Source: Clostridiales bacterium
Lineage (GTDB): Bacteria; Bacillota; Clostridia; Oscillospirales; Butyricicoccaceae
Length of the DNA: 14,894 nt
Direction: 5' to 3'
Assembly (NCBI GenBank): GCA_019420045.1
Contig: JAHZHY010000013.1
Coordinates: 27,197 to 42,090, forward strand
The position numbers and the translations under genes are program-made. How positions within the stretch are numbered: the first letter of the stretch is position 1; each line of letters opens with the position of its first letter. The notes beneath the pieces are model-generated. The model ran no database searches. It was not told the origin of the DNA and saw nothing but the letters and a program-made list of their open reading frames with translations. Of this stretch, positions 5,771-13,010 are shown in pieces.

Positions 5771-7033
5771 TTATTTGTTCAGCATTACCTGGAGGATGGT
5801 GGGGTCCAGCTGAGGTACGCCTTCGTTGGAAAGCAGGCCCACGCCCCGGATGGTTTCTTCCACATCCTTGCACACAATGCCCTCTTTTTCGGTGGGGGAG
5901 ATGTCCTGCATGGCCAGGGTGGCGCAGAGCACCGCCGACTGGATACCGGTGGCGATCTTGAGAGCGCAAGTGGTCTTGGCGCCGTCACAGATCATGCCCA
6001 TGTGGTTAGCCAGCATGGACTGGATGCCTCTTTCGATCTGGGGCAGCTTGCCGCCCATCAGGTAGATCATAGCGCAGCAGGAACCGGTGCCGCCAGCAAT
6101 ACCGCTGCCGCACAGAGGGGACAGACGGCCGATATAGCTCTTGATGTGAACGGTGATCAAATCGCTGAGAGCCAGGGCCCGGGCCAGTTCTTCATCGCTC
6201 TTGCCCAGCTTCTCTGCCAAAGCGGTGGCAGCCACTGTGCAGGAAATGCCCTGGTTGCCGCTGCCGCCGGTGGTCATCACCGGCATGGGGCAGCCGTCCA
6301 TACGGGCATCGGAAGCCGCAGCCGCAGCGGCCACAATATCGCCGCCCAGAGTTGGCTGCATCAGGCCGCCCAGCGCACCGCTGAAGGCTTTGCCTACCCG
6401 CAGGCCATAATCGCCCCGCAGGCCTTCCTGAGAAACAGCACGGTTCATCTTGGCCCCTTCCAGCAGGAAGGAAATTTCTTCAAAGGGGACAGTTGTGGCA
6501 AACTCGTAGATCTCTTTTACCGACATCTCCACATGGTCGTCTGCTTCTTCGCTGGCGGCCACTTCTTTTTTCAGGGAAGCCACGCCGTCTTTCTCGATGA
6601 GCACCACATTGGTGTGGGACTTGACGATGATGCACCGGCCGGTGTGTCCGCCGCCCTGCACCACCGCTTCGATATACAGACGCTCTGTGGTATCCTCTTT
6701 CAGGGAGACCTTCAGGATCTTCTTCTCCAGCAGCGCTTCGGCCTGCCGAAGCTGCTCGTCAGTCATTCCATTGAGGATCTCCAGTTTCTTGTCCGACCGG
6801 CGGATGACGGCGCCCAGAAGAGCCGCGATGTCGATGCCGGTACGGCCTGTGCCCGGAATGCCCACCCCCAAGGCGTTTTTGACGATGTTACCGCTGAGAT
6901 ACAGCTGAATGCTTTCGGCCGGCCCTTCCAGCTGCTCGGCGGCGATGGATACGCCATACGCCACAGCGATGGGCTCGGTACACCCTTGGGCGGGTGCTAC
7001 TTCTTTGTGCAACACTTCAATGTACTTATGCAT
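5771..7033 (-). CDS. cyuA: L-cysteine desulfidase / L-serine dehydratase-like iron-sulfur enzyme
   Basis: The product has 420 residues from the ATG at 7031-7033. AAGGGGA lies 6 nt before it; an in-frame ATG 15 nt upstream would overlap that site, so I reject it. The family (UPF0597, CyuA/YhaM, SDH_alpha fold) converts L-cysteine to pyruvate, ammonia and sulfide with a [4Fe-4S] cluster. Likely cluster cysteines are Cys18 (QGCTEPIA), Cys308 (LCGSG), Cys349 and Cys356 (CDGAKTTC), matching the spacing of the archaeal desulfidase. The conserved TTGGSGNQG is at 254-262. The enzyme should be cytoplasmic and oxygen sensitive. It has its own promoter (7098-7126) and terminator. Some members prefer L-serine or other substrates, so specificity is less sure than family. 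Confidence 0.9.
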   Translation of the reverse strand: MHKYIEVLHKEVAPAQGCTEPIAVAYGVSIAAEQLEGPAESIQLYLSGNIVKNALGVGIPGTGRTGIDIAALLGAVIRRSDKKLEILNGMTDEQLRQAEALLEKKILKVSLKEDTTERLYIEAVVQGGGHTGRCIIVKSHTNVVLIEKDGVASLKKEVAASEEADDHVEMSVKEIYEFATTVPFEEISFLLEGAKMNRAVSQEGLRGDYGLRVGKAFSGALGGLMQPTLGGDIVAAAAAASDARMDGCPMPVMTTGGSGNQGISCTVAATALAEKLGKSDEELARALALSDLITVHIKSYIGRLSPLCGSGIAGGTGSCCAMIYLMGGKLPQIERGIQSMLANHMGMICDGAKTTCALKIATGIQSAVLCATLAMQDISPTEKEGIVCKDVEETIRGVGLLSNEGVPQLDPTILQVMLNK

Positions 7034-7097
7034 GATTATCCCCTTCATTCATTTGATCCCCGGCATAAAGCCGTTTTTTGTCCAGTATCTAGACTTA

Positions 7098-7126
7098 ATT
7101 GTATCAAAGCCCCAGGGCAATGTCAA
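7098..7126 (-). promoter_or_regulatory. Sigma-70 type promoter of the cysteine desulfidase gene
   Basis: TTGACA (7121-7126), a 17-bp spacer and TACAAT (7098-7103) make the strongest promoter in the window. The -35 and spacer lie in the last codons of citXG, and the -10 directly abuts its TGA. The leader to the desulfidase ATG would be about 58 nt. Confidence 0.85.
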
Positions 7127-8495
7127 AACATTCCCGCTCTGCTACGATAAAATACACAAACGAAGTCACGGCCAGCAGGTCGGCACTGCCTCCCGGACTG
7201 AGATTTTTCTCGATAAACAGGCTGTCCAGTCGGGATAGGCTCTCTTCCAGCGCCTGCTCTTCCTGGCATTGCTCCAAAAGAGCGGCCGCCTGCTGCTGCA
7301 CCAGATGCAGTCCTTCTTCCCCGCCCCGGTGAAGAAGGTTTGTATCCTCTGTATAGGCCATCAGGGCGCAAAGAGCCTGGGCACAGGCCCCATTCCAGCT
7401 GTATCCCCGGCTCAGAGCCTTTTTCAGCTGGGGAAGGCCCCATTCCCGCACCTGGGGGAAGCCCTGGGCCGCCTGGCCCCGCACCCCCAGAACGCCGCTT
7501 TTTTGATAAAAACGCCGTCCGGCGGTGTCCTCCCCCTGTTTTTCCAGGTCATTCAGTGCTGGGCTGGCGATCTGGCCCGCCAGGGAAAGCAAGGTCTCTT
7601 CGTCGATCACCGCGCCTTCTCCCAACAGCCGTCCTGCTCCGGCACACAGGATACCCAGGGAAAAAATAGCTCCTTTGTGGGTGTTAATCCCCTTTGTGGC
7701 CCGGGCCATCTGCGCTTCTGCCCTCAGGCCCAAAGGACGGATACGCCATAAAAGTTCCTCCGGTGAGCCCTGAAACAGCGCTCCTTCCCGGGCGCAGGCG
7801 GCAAAATAGTCCCCCAGCACGGCGGCGCTGTCCAAAAAAGTAAACCGGTCCATATCCCGGTGGGCACCATTATTCTGTCCGTCCACCAGCCCCGGCTTGG
7901 GGGTACAGCACACCTCATGAAGCAGCGCCCTCTGGGCACAGGCGCCGCAAAAAGCCCCCATCTCCCAGGCCAGAGCCTGCTTCATCCGCCGGTGGACTTC
8001 TTCTACCACCTGGTTAAGGCCGTGGGCCCGGCTGCGACCGCATTCCGCCGCAGGCCGAGGGCAAAGCAGGCATTGCCGCTCTTCCCGTCCCAGCTCCTGC
8101 CGGGAGACCTTCTCCCCCGTTCCATAGAGCACATCCGCATCCCACAATCTGCCCAGAGGCTCCTGCTCTTCCAGAAGAAGCGTAGCCTCCTTGACCTTCC
8201 GCGGCTGCCCTTCCACCCGGAGGAAATACTCGATCCCCGCCGGAGTGGCGTATTCTTTTTCTTCCAGCAAGGGAAATCCCCAGCCGGAAAGCTGCCGCCG
8301 CAGGGCTTTGGCTCCCTGCCGGGCGCTCCAATCCCCTAAGGGGAAGCGTTTGCAGGGGCCGGGCATATTCAGAGTGAGCACCACCAAAGTGCCCCCTCTT
8401 TTCAGCCACTCCTTCTGACGCCAGGCCCGCTCTTCCCGGCATTCCAGCACCTGTTCCAAAGTGGGATGGGGCCCTTCTGTCCAGGCTTTGTTCAC
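7104..8495 (-). CDS. citXG: CitX-CitG fusion: holo-citrate lyase prosthetic group synthesis and transfer
   Basis: The product has 463 residues from GTG (8493-8495), which overlaps the citC stop as GTGA; GGGGGAG lies just upstream. The N-terminal half is CitX, the transferase that attaches phosphoribosyl-dephospho-CoA to the acyl carrier. It shows LNMPGP at 42-47, DADVLYG at 119-125 and a C..C...A..C.R.R.H motif at 142-158. From about residue 175 on it is CitG, the triphosphoribosyl-dephospho-CoA synthase. It shows EVCCTPKPGLVD at 194-205, NNGAHRDMD at 208-216 and ATKGINTHKGAIFS at 266-279. The two activities are separate genes in E. coli; fused CitXG proteins occur in other bacteria. It is the last gene of the citrate lyase operon. 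Both halves look intact. Confidence 0.95.
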   Translation of the reverse strand: MNKAWTEGPHPTLEQVLECREERAWRQKEWLKRGGTLVVLTLNMPGPCKRFPLGDWSARQGAKALRRQLSGWGFPLLEEKEYATPAGIEYFLRVEGQPRKVKEATLLLEEQEPLGRLWDADVLYGTGEKVSRQELGREERQCLLCPRPAAECGRSRAHGLNQVVEEVHRRMKQALAWEMGAFCGACAQRALLHEVCCTPKPGLVDGQNNGAHRDMDRFTFLDSAAVLGDYFAACAREGALFQGSPEELLWRIRPLGLRAEAQMARATKGINTHKGAIFSLGILCAGAGRLLGEGAVIDEETLLSLAGQIASPALNDLEKQGEDTAGRRFYQKSGVLGVRGQAAQGFPQVREWGLPQLKKALSRGYSWNGACAQALCALMAYTEDTNLLHRGGEEGLHLVQQQAAALLEQCQEEQALEESLSRLDSLFIEKNLSPGGSADLLAVTSFVYFIVAERECFDIALGL

Positions 8496-9520
8496 CGGCT
8501 CTCCCCCGCTTTCCGGGCGATGTCCTTCCCTGCCGGGCTTTGGAGGAACTCCCAGGTGGTATCGGGCACCAGTGCTTTCACCTCATCCAGTTTTCCTTCT
8601 GCCAAAAGGGCACGTACCCGGGATGCACTGATAGCTGCTCCCCCTTCTTCCTTCCGAGGGATCTCCACCACCTGGATGCCAAACCGGGGGAGAATCTCCT
8701 GCATCTGTTTGTTATACAGAGCGGTGATGGGGCTGAAAGGCTCCTGGCCCACAAACCGGCAGCGGATATCTAGGGCCGGGGCAAAATGCTGTCCAAAGAC
8801 CACCAGGTCCAGCTGCCCCCCTGCCCCTTTTTCGATCTGCTCTTCCTTGAGGAAATAGGTGGGGAAGGTGGCCGAGGAAATGAGATAATCGGAAGTGGGA
8901 TGCACCAGCACATTGGGAAGGTGGGCCGTTCCTTTTTTCACTAGCTCCATGCGCACATCGGCGGGAAACAGGCTGGCGTCCTCCGAGAGGACAAAGAGAT
9001 GCAGGGTGTCGCAGGCTTTTGCCGCCTGCTCGATCAGATACTGGTGGCCCAAAGTAAAGGGGTTGCAGTTGGCCACCACTGCCCCCTGGCTCCCCTGTCC
9101 CCGGGCAAGGGAAGAAACAAAGGAATCGATGCCGTCTCTTTGGTTTTCCATCAGCAGAATGTCCTCGGTGCGGCTGATCTCATAAAAGCCAAACTCCAGA
9201 AACATCTGCTTGTTGTGGGGCTTTGTAAAGAGGAACAAATGCTGCTGGTTCTGCTGGAAGGCCTGGGAGCGCAGAGTGGAAACCACGGTGGCCGTCAGGC
9301 CCTCGCCCCGCCACTTTTCGTCCACGGCGATGCATTTGAGCACATTTTTCTCCAGAGAACCGGTGGCGGCCACCTCTCCCTGCCGGTCATACAGAACCAC
9401 GGTGTACTGGATGCCCTTGTCATAGCGCAGTCCCTGGCGGGAAAGAAATTCCTCCACCCGGCGGCGCACCACGCCTTTCAGTCCGCCCTCATAGGTCTCC
9501 TGCAAAAAATCACCCTGCAC
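8492..9520 (-). CDS. citC: [Citrate (pro-3S)-lyase] ligase
   Basis: The product has 342 residues from GTG (9518-9520), with GGAGG about 9 nt upstream. CitC uses ATP and acetate to acetylate the thiol of the lyase prosthetic group and so activates the enzyme. An N-terminal GNAT-like domain (about 20-125, with DEKWRGEGLTATVV) is followed by a nucleotidyltransferase-like ligase domain. That domain has NCNPFTLGHQYLIEQA at 151-166 (TLGH nucleotide-binding motif), HPTSDYLISSATFPTYFLK at 207-225 and ISASRVR at 297-303. The length fits the family. It lies after citF, separated by 81 bp that hold a hairpin, and overlaps citXG by 4 bp. In enterobacteria citC comes before citD, so this order differs. 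Confidence 0.95.
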   Translation of the reverse strand: MQGDFLQETYEGGLKGVVRRRVEEFLSRQGLRYDKGIQYTVVLYDRQGEVAATGSLEKNVLKCIAVDEKWRGEGLTATVVSTLRSQAFQQNQQHLFLFTKPHNKQMFLEFGFYEISRTEDILLMENQRDGIDSFVSSLARGQGSQGAVVANCNPFTLGHQYLIEQAAKACDTLHLFVLSEDASLFPADVRMELVKKGTAHLPNVLVHPTSDYLISSATFPTYFLKEEQIEKGAGGQLDLVVFGQHFAPALDIRCRFVGQEPFSPITALYNKQMQEILPRFGIQVVEIPRKEEGGAAISASRVRALLAEGKLDEVKALVPDTTWEFLQSPAGKDIARKAGESR

Positions 9521-9547
9521 GGCCTTTGTCCTCCTTTTTCCGATAGA

Positions 9548-9584
9548 AAGGGCCCCATGAAAGAATGGCTTCCATGGGGCGCTT
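9548..9584 (-). repeat. Stable hairpin between citF and citC
   Basis: GCCCCATG (9552-9559) and CATGGGGC (9573-9580) form a perfect 8-bp stem. It extends outward to about 12 pairs with one mismatch. On the minus strand it is followed by CCTTTCTATC, which is too poor in T for a full terminator. It may attenuate transcription or stabilise the upstream citDEF message. Confidence 0.55.
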
Positions 9585-9601
9585 TTTCTGTTTGATTACT
9601 G

Positions 9602-11011
9602 TTAGTCCACGCTCTTGATGGTGTCCAGCAGACCGCCGTCCCGATAGAGCACATTGGCCACCACTTTGTCTCCCAGATGGATGGGCTTGGGAGTGCCGGT
9701 GAGCTCTTCGGCAATGCGCTTCAGGTCCTGGATCTCCACAATGGGCAGACCGGCCTTGACGAGTCGCTCCTTCAGCTCCTGCTGACGGGGGTTGACGGCG
9801 ATGCCACGCTGGGTCACCAGCACATCAATGGTGCTGCCCGGTGTGGACACGGTGAGCACCCGATCCACCACAATGGACAGGCGGGCCCGGGTGAGGGGGG
9901 CGATGATCATGGCCATCTTGGCCCCGGCGGCGGTATCGCTGTGGCCGCCGCTGCCGCCCATGATATAACCGTTGGAATCGGTGTGCACATTCACATTGAA
10001 GTCGGTGTCGATCTGGGTGGCGCCCAGAATGACCACATCCAGGCTGTCCACGGCGCTGGAACGCACCGAGGGGCTGGCATAGTGGGAGGCGGTAACTTCC
10101 CGGTGACGGGGATTGGTGCGGATGCTCTCCACAGCACCCAGGTCAAAGCACTGCACATCCAGCAGCGCCTCAAAGCAGCCGGCGTTGAGCATGTCCACCA
10201 TATAGCTGGTGATGCCGCCCAGGCCATAGCTGCCCTTGATGCCCTTTTCCAGCATGATGTCCTTCAGGTACTTGGCCGCAGCCAGAGAAGCGCCGCCAGC
10301 GCCGGTCTGGAAGCTCATGCCGTCTTTCAGCAGGCCGGAATGCTCGATGACTTTGGCAGCATACTGAGCCATCACCAGGCCCACCGGGTCACGGGTGATC
10401 TTGGTGGTGCCCGAAACGATGCCCGCCGGGTTGCCGATGCTTTCCACCTGCACCACATAATCCACATAGGTCTCGCTGATGGAGAAATCAGCCAGAGGAT
10501 AGGGCACCAGGTTGTCGGTGATGACGATCACTTTTTTGGCATACATGGCATCGGCGAAGGCATAGCCCAGGCTGCCGCAGGCCGATTTACCGTATTTGCC
10601 GGAGCAGTTGCCCATGGTGTCGGAGGTGGGCGCTGCCACAAAGGCCACATCGATGGGGCTGCGGCCCTGCTCGATGTCGCTGGGGCGTCCGCCGTGGGAG
10701 CGGAAGGTCACCGGCTTATCCAGCACGCCGTGGGAGATAGCCCGGCCCACCACGCCGCCGATGTAGTCGGCTTCCAGACCGGTGACCACATGGTTTTTGA
10801 TGTGCCCGATGAGGGGCTCATGGGTATCGAACACAGAGGACGCATTCACATTCAGGTCTTTGATCCCCAGGTCAGCCACAGCGTCCATGACCATGTTGAG
10901 CACATAGTCACCGTTGCGCAGATGATGGTGGAAGGAGATCGTCATGCCGTCTTTCAGCCCGGCCAGCTGGATTGCCTCCTTGATGGAGGAAACCACTTTG
11001 GAATTATTCAT
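9602..11011 (-). CDS. citF: Citrate lyase alpha subunit (citrate:acetyl-ACP transferase)
   Basis: The product has 469 residues. The ATG at 11009-11011 overlaps the citE stop by 8 bp (ATGAATAA), with GGGGGTG about 7 nt upstream. The alpha subunit exchanges acetyl for citryl on the acyl carrier. Diagnostic blocks include DGMTISFHHHLRNGD near the N-terminus, SFQTGAGGASLA, YGLGGITSYMVD, FNVNVHTDSNG, GGSGGHSDTA and TPGSTIDVLVTQRGIAVNP. Enterobacterial CitF has about 40 more N-terminal residues. Here homology begins almost at residue 1, and no extension is possible because citE precedes it directly. This looks like a shorter clostridial-type variant and not a truncation. Confidence 0.95.
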   Translation of the reverse strand: MNNSKVVSSIKEAIQLAGLKDGMTISFHHHLRNGDYVLNMVMDAVADLGIKDLNVNASSVFDTHEPLIGHIKNHVVTGLEADYIGGVVGRAISHGVLDKPVTFRSHGGRPSDIEQGRSPIDVAFVAAPTSDTMGNCSGKYGKSACGSLGYAFADAMYAKKVIVITDNLVPYPLADFSISETYVDYVVQVESIGNPAGIVSGTTKITRDPVGLVMAQYAAKVIEHSGLLKDGMSFQTGAGGASLAAAKYLKDIMLEKGIKGSYGLGGITSYMVDMLNAGCFEALLDVQCFDLGAVESIRTNPRHREVTASHYASPSVRSSAVDSLDVVILGATQIDTDFNVNVHTDSNGYIMGGSGGHSDTAAGAKMAMIIAPLTRARLSIVVDRVLTVSTPGSTIDVLVTQRGIAVNPRQQELKERLVKAGLPIVEIQDLKRIAEELTGTPKPIHLGDKVVANVLYRDGGLLDTIKSVD

Positions 11012-11876
11012 CGATGAGCACCCCCATTGCTTTTGCCATTTCCAGAACCTGACGGGCCCGTGTGACGATGGGCGCGTCGATCATCTTACCCCGCAGGGAC
11101 ACAACGCCCTTGCCCTGCTCCTTGGCCACCCGGATGGTCTCCATCACTTCCTGGGCGTATTCAATATCGGCCTGGGTGGGGCTGAAGATCTGGTTGATGT
11201 CGGCCACATGACGGGGAGAGATGGAGGATTTGCCGGTGAAACCCAGCGCCTTGGCAAAGGCGGCATCCTGCCGCAGTCCCTCGTCGTCATTCACATCGGT
11301 GAAGGGGGTGTCATAGCAGTCCACCCCGGCGGCCCGGGCGGCCACCACCATACGGCTGCGGCTGTAGAAGATTTCCTTGCCTTCCTTGGTGCGCTTGCAC
11401 TGAAGATCGGCGGTCAGATCTTCGCCGCCCAGCAGCATGGCCGCCACACGGGGACAGCTGCTGGCAATGGCATAGGCATTTTCAATACCCAGGGCTGTTT
11501 CGATCAAGGGAATGAGCTTGACTGTGCCCACTTCCATCCCCAGCTTCTTTTCCAGCTCGGTCATATAGGCGTCCACCACCAGCACATCCTGTGCTGTGCT
11601 GATTTTAGGCGGCATGATCAGGTTCGGACGGAGGGGCAGGATCTCTTCCAGGTCCTCTTTCCAGAATGTAGTATCAATGGAATTGATGCGAACACACACT
11701 TCGCACTTATATTTCAGGGTTTTGATGGCATTGCGCACCAAAATACGGGCGGCGTCTTTTTCCGCAGGGGAAACAGCGTCCTCCAGATCCAGAATGACGG
11801 CGTCCGATCCCAGAATATCTGCATTGAGCAGCATACCGGGGTTGTTACCCGGCATAAACAGCATACTTCTTCTCAC
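11004..11876 (-). CDS. citE: Citrate lyase beta subunit (citryl-ACP lyase)
   Basis: I place the start at the GTG at 11874-11876, giving 290 residues beginning VRRSMLFMPGNNP, the usual N-terminus. It overlaps the citD stop as GTGA, and AAGGAG lies about 10 nt upstream. A longer start at 11936 would run inside citD and add a Pro/Arg/Gly-rich, non-homologous leader. CitE cleaves citryl-ACP into acetyl-ACP and oxaloacetate with Mg2+. It belongs to the HpcH/HpaI aldolase fold. Seen motifs are SDAVILDLEDAVSPAEKDAAR near the N-terminus, LIPLIETALGIENA, LLGGEDLTADL (metal-binding acidic residues) and ALGFTGKSSISPRHV. It forms the core of a CitD-CitE-CitF complex in the cytoplasm. Confidence 0.95.
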   Translation of the reverse strand: MRRSMLFMPGNNPGMLLNADILGSDAVILDLEDAVSPAEKDAARILVRNAIKTLKYKCEVCVRINSIDTTFWKEDLEEILPLRPNLIMPPKISTAQDVLVVDAYMTELEKKLGMEVGTVKLIPLIETALGIENAYAIASSCPRVAAMLLGGEDLTADLQCKRTKEGKEIFYSRSRMVVAARAAGVDCYDTPFTDVNDDEGLRQDAAFAKALGFTGKSSISPRHVADINQIFSPTQADIEYAQEVMETIRVAKEQGKGVVSLRGKMIDAPIVTRARQVLEMAKAMGVLIDE

Positions 11877-12133
11877 TGGTCTCGCTCTCCTTCCCCACGC
11901 CGGATGGCAGTTTCCACCCGGGCCCGGATGACGCATTCCACAGCGCCTTTGTCATTGAGGGATACATGGGCGCCCTTGACGCTATTTTCTTCCAGCACCT
12001 GCCGGACCACCCGCTCGATCTCCTCGCCGAACTGCTGTGCGATCTGCACCGCGATATCCGATGCCGGTTTGATTTCCACATAGACATCGCTGGATTCCAT
12101 GGTGCCGGCCACAGCGGCTTTTTTGATCTCCAT
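11873..12133 (-). CDS. citD: Citrate lyase acyl carrier protein (gamma subunit)
   Basis: The product has 86 residues from the ATG at 12131-12133, beginning MEIKKAAVAGTMESSD. The first serine of ESSD is then residue 14, the known attachment site of the phosphoribosyl-dephospho-CoA group in this family. A GTG 12 nt upstream would move it to 18 and sits too close to AAAGGTG, so I prefer the ATG. The rest (DVYVEIKPASD, then QFGEEIERVVRQVLEE and DKGAVECVIRARVETA) matches the family. It is the first gene of the operon, about 59 nt after the predicted transcription start. The stop is overlapped by the citE GTG. Confidence 0.95.
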   Translation of the reverse strand: MEIKKAAVAGTMESSDVYVEIKPASDIAVQIAQQFGEEIERVVRQVLEENSVKGAHVSLNDKGAVECVIRARVETAIRRGEGERDQ

Positions 12134-12161
12134 TTCCGCGATCACACCTTTCTTCTATTGT

Positions 12162-12178
12162 CCGGGGACAAAAGTCCC
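12162..12178. promoter_or_regulatory. Dyad in the citD leader, candidate operator (downstream copy)
   Basis: GGGAC (12165-12169) and GTCCC (12174-12178) flank AAAA. The 10-mer CCGGGGACAA (12162-12171) is repeated exactly at 12218-12227. The centre is about 20 nt after the predicted start site. In RNA it would fold as a 5-bp hairpin with a UUUU loop, so a leader role is also possible. Confidence 0.45.
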
Positions 12179-12198
12179 GATGGGTTCCCGTAAATTTT

Positions 12199-12227
12199 AT
12201 TATACACCTCCCTTTTGCCGGGGACAA
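12199..12227 (-). promoter_or_regulatory. Promoter of the citrate lyase operon
   Basis: TTGTCC (12222-12227), a 17-bp spacer and a perfect TATAAT (12199-12204) fit a sigma-70 type promoter. The start would be near 12192. The -35 lies inside the upstream GGGGA/TCCCC dyad. Confidence 0.8.
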
Positions 12228-12233
12228 CTCCCC
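12220..12233. promoter_or_regulatory. Dyad over the cit -35 box, candidate operator (upstream copy)
   Basis: GGGGA (12220-12224) and TCCCC (12229-12233) flank CAAC and cover the -35 box. Its centre is 55 bp from that of the matching dyad at 12165-12178. A protein bound here should block or modulate the promoter. Confidence 0.45.
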
Positions 12234-12277
12234 AGAAGAGACAAAAGGGCATTTTCCCGCAAACATACCGGGATACT

Positions 12278-12287
12278 TGTATACAAA
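12278..12287. promoter_or_regulatory. Perfect palindrome TTGTATACAA upstream of the cit promoter
   Basis: This 10-bp palindrome lies between the esterase stop and the cit promoter, about 90 bp before the predicted start. Its form (TNGT..ACNA) resembles operators of FadR-type GntR regulators. No such regulator is encoded in the window, so the assignment is an inference. Confidence 0.35.
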
Positions 12288-12290
12288 AGG

Positions 12291-13010
12291 CTATTTTTTC
12301 TCCATCATCCACCGGATGGCCTTGCAAAGCCGCTCACTGACTCCGTCAAAATGGCCGCCCTCGTTCCATTCCAGTGTGCAAGGAGCGGTGAGCTGTGCTT
12401 CCAAAACCTCTATGGCCCGGCGGGTCTTGTCTCCCACCTGACGCATCAAGGGATGGCGGCTCTTTTCCTCCTTGTTCCCCAAAGAGAGATAGACCCGGGT
12501 GTCCCGGCATCGCGGCGCCATTTTTTCCATATAGTCCAGGAATCCCTCAAACCACAGCGAACCGGAGACGCTGGCCAAGGCGGCGAAGGCCTCTGTCTGG
12601 TAAAGGGCATAAAGGGTGCTCAGTCCCGCCAGGGAGTATCCGGCCAAAGCCCGGTTTTCCCGTCCAGGGAGCAAAGGCAGTCTTTCTTCACACTCCTGCA
12701 AGATGGGTCCCGCAAGATCCCGGAGATACTCGTTTCCGCCGCCGGTAAAGGCCGGTGTTTTCCGGCTGAGGGCCGGAGCGGCCCAAGGAGAAAACTCCTC
12801 CTCCCAGCTTTTAGGGGTGACTGCAATCAATGCAAATGGGAACAAGGTCTTTCCCATCTCCCCTTCCAACGCCTGTTCCAGCTGAGGCAGGCGGTCTTTT
12901 AGGCTGTCACCGCCGCTGAGATATACTGCCTTTCCTTTTTCCCCCGGCACAAGATCCGGAAGTCCCGCTACACACTGCCGCCCAGCGGCTATAAAGCTCT
13001 GCCACTTCAC
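12291..13010 (-). CDS. Alpha/beta-hydrolase of the esterase D / enterochelin esterase type
   Basis: The product has 239 residues from GTG (13008-13010), which overlaps the Nudix stop as GTGA, with AAAGGGG about 8-9 nt upstream. An earlier start at 13130 would lie within the Nudix gene and add a Gly/Pro/Ala-rich leader. The nucleophile elbow is GYSLAG at 124-129 (Ser126). The probable catalytic His is His220 in EGGHFDG, and the acid is likely near LGNKEEKS (178-185). The fold order (LIAV strand, elbow, ALASVSGSLW, YLSLGNKE, His) fits the serine esterase family that includes enterochelin and S-formylglutathione esterases. There is no signal peptide, so it should be cytoplasmic. The substrate cannot be told; no siderophore genes are nearby. 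Confidence 0.85.
   Translation of the reverse strand: MKWQSFIAAGRQCVAGLPDLVPGEKGKAVYLSGGDSLKDRLPQLEQALEGEMGKTLFPFALIAVTPKSWEEEFSPWAAPALSRKTPAFTGGGNEYLRDLAGPILQECEERLPLLPGRENRALAGYSLAGLSTLYALYQTEAFAALASVSGSLWFEGFLDYMEKMAPRCRDTRVYLSLGNKEEKSRHPLMRQVGDKTRRAIEVLEAQLTAPCTLEWNEGGHFDGVSERLCKAIRWMMEKK

Noticed and set aside
7054..7082. CGGC-ATAAA-GCCG followed by six T on the + strand, upstream of the desulfidase gene.
   Set aside because: The stem is only 4 bp and no + strand gene exists there to terminate; on the minus strand the T-run is on the wrong side.
9677..11017. 446-codon + strand frame opposite citF.
   Set aside because: It mirrors the codon bias of citF, is His/Gly/Ala-rich, and citF is unmistakable.
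11936..12087. Upstream extensions of citE and other frames into citD.
   Set aside because: The GTG at 11876 with GTGA overlap and the RRSMLFMPGNNP N-terminus settles the citE start.
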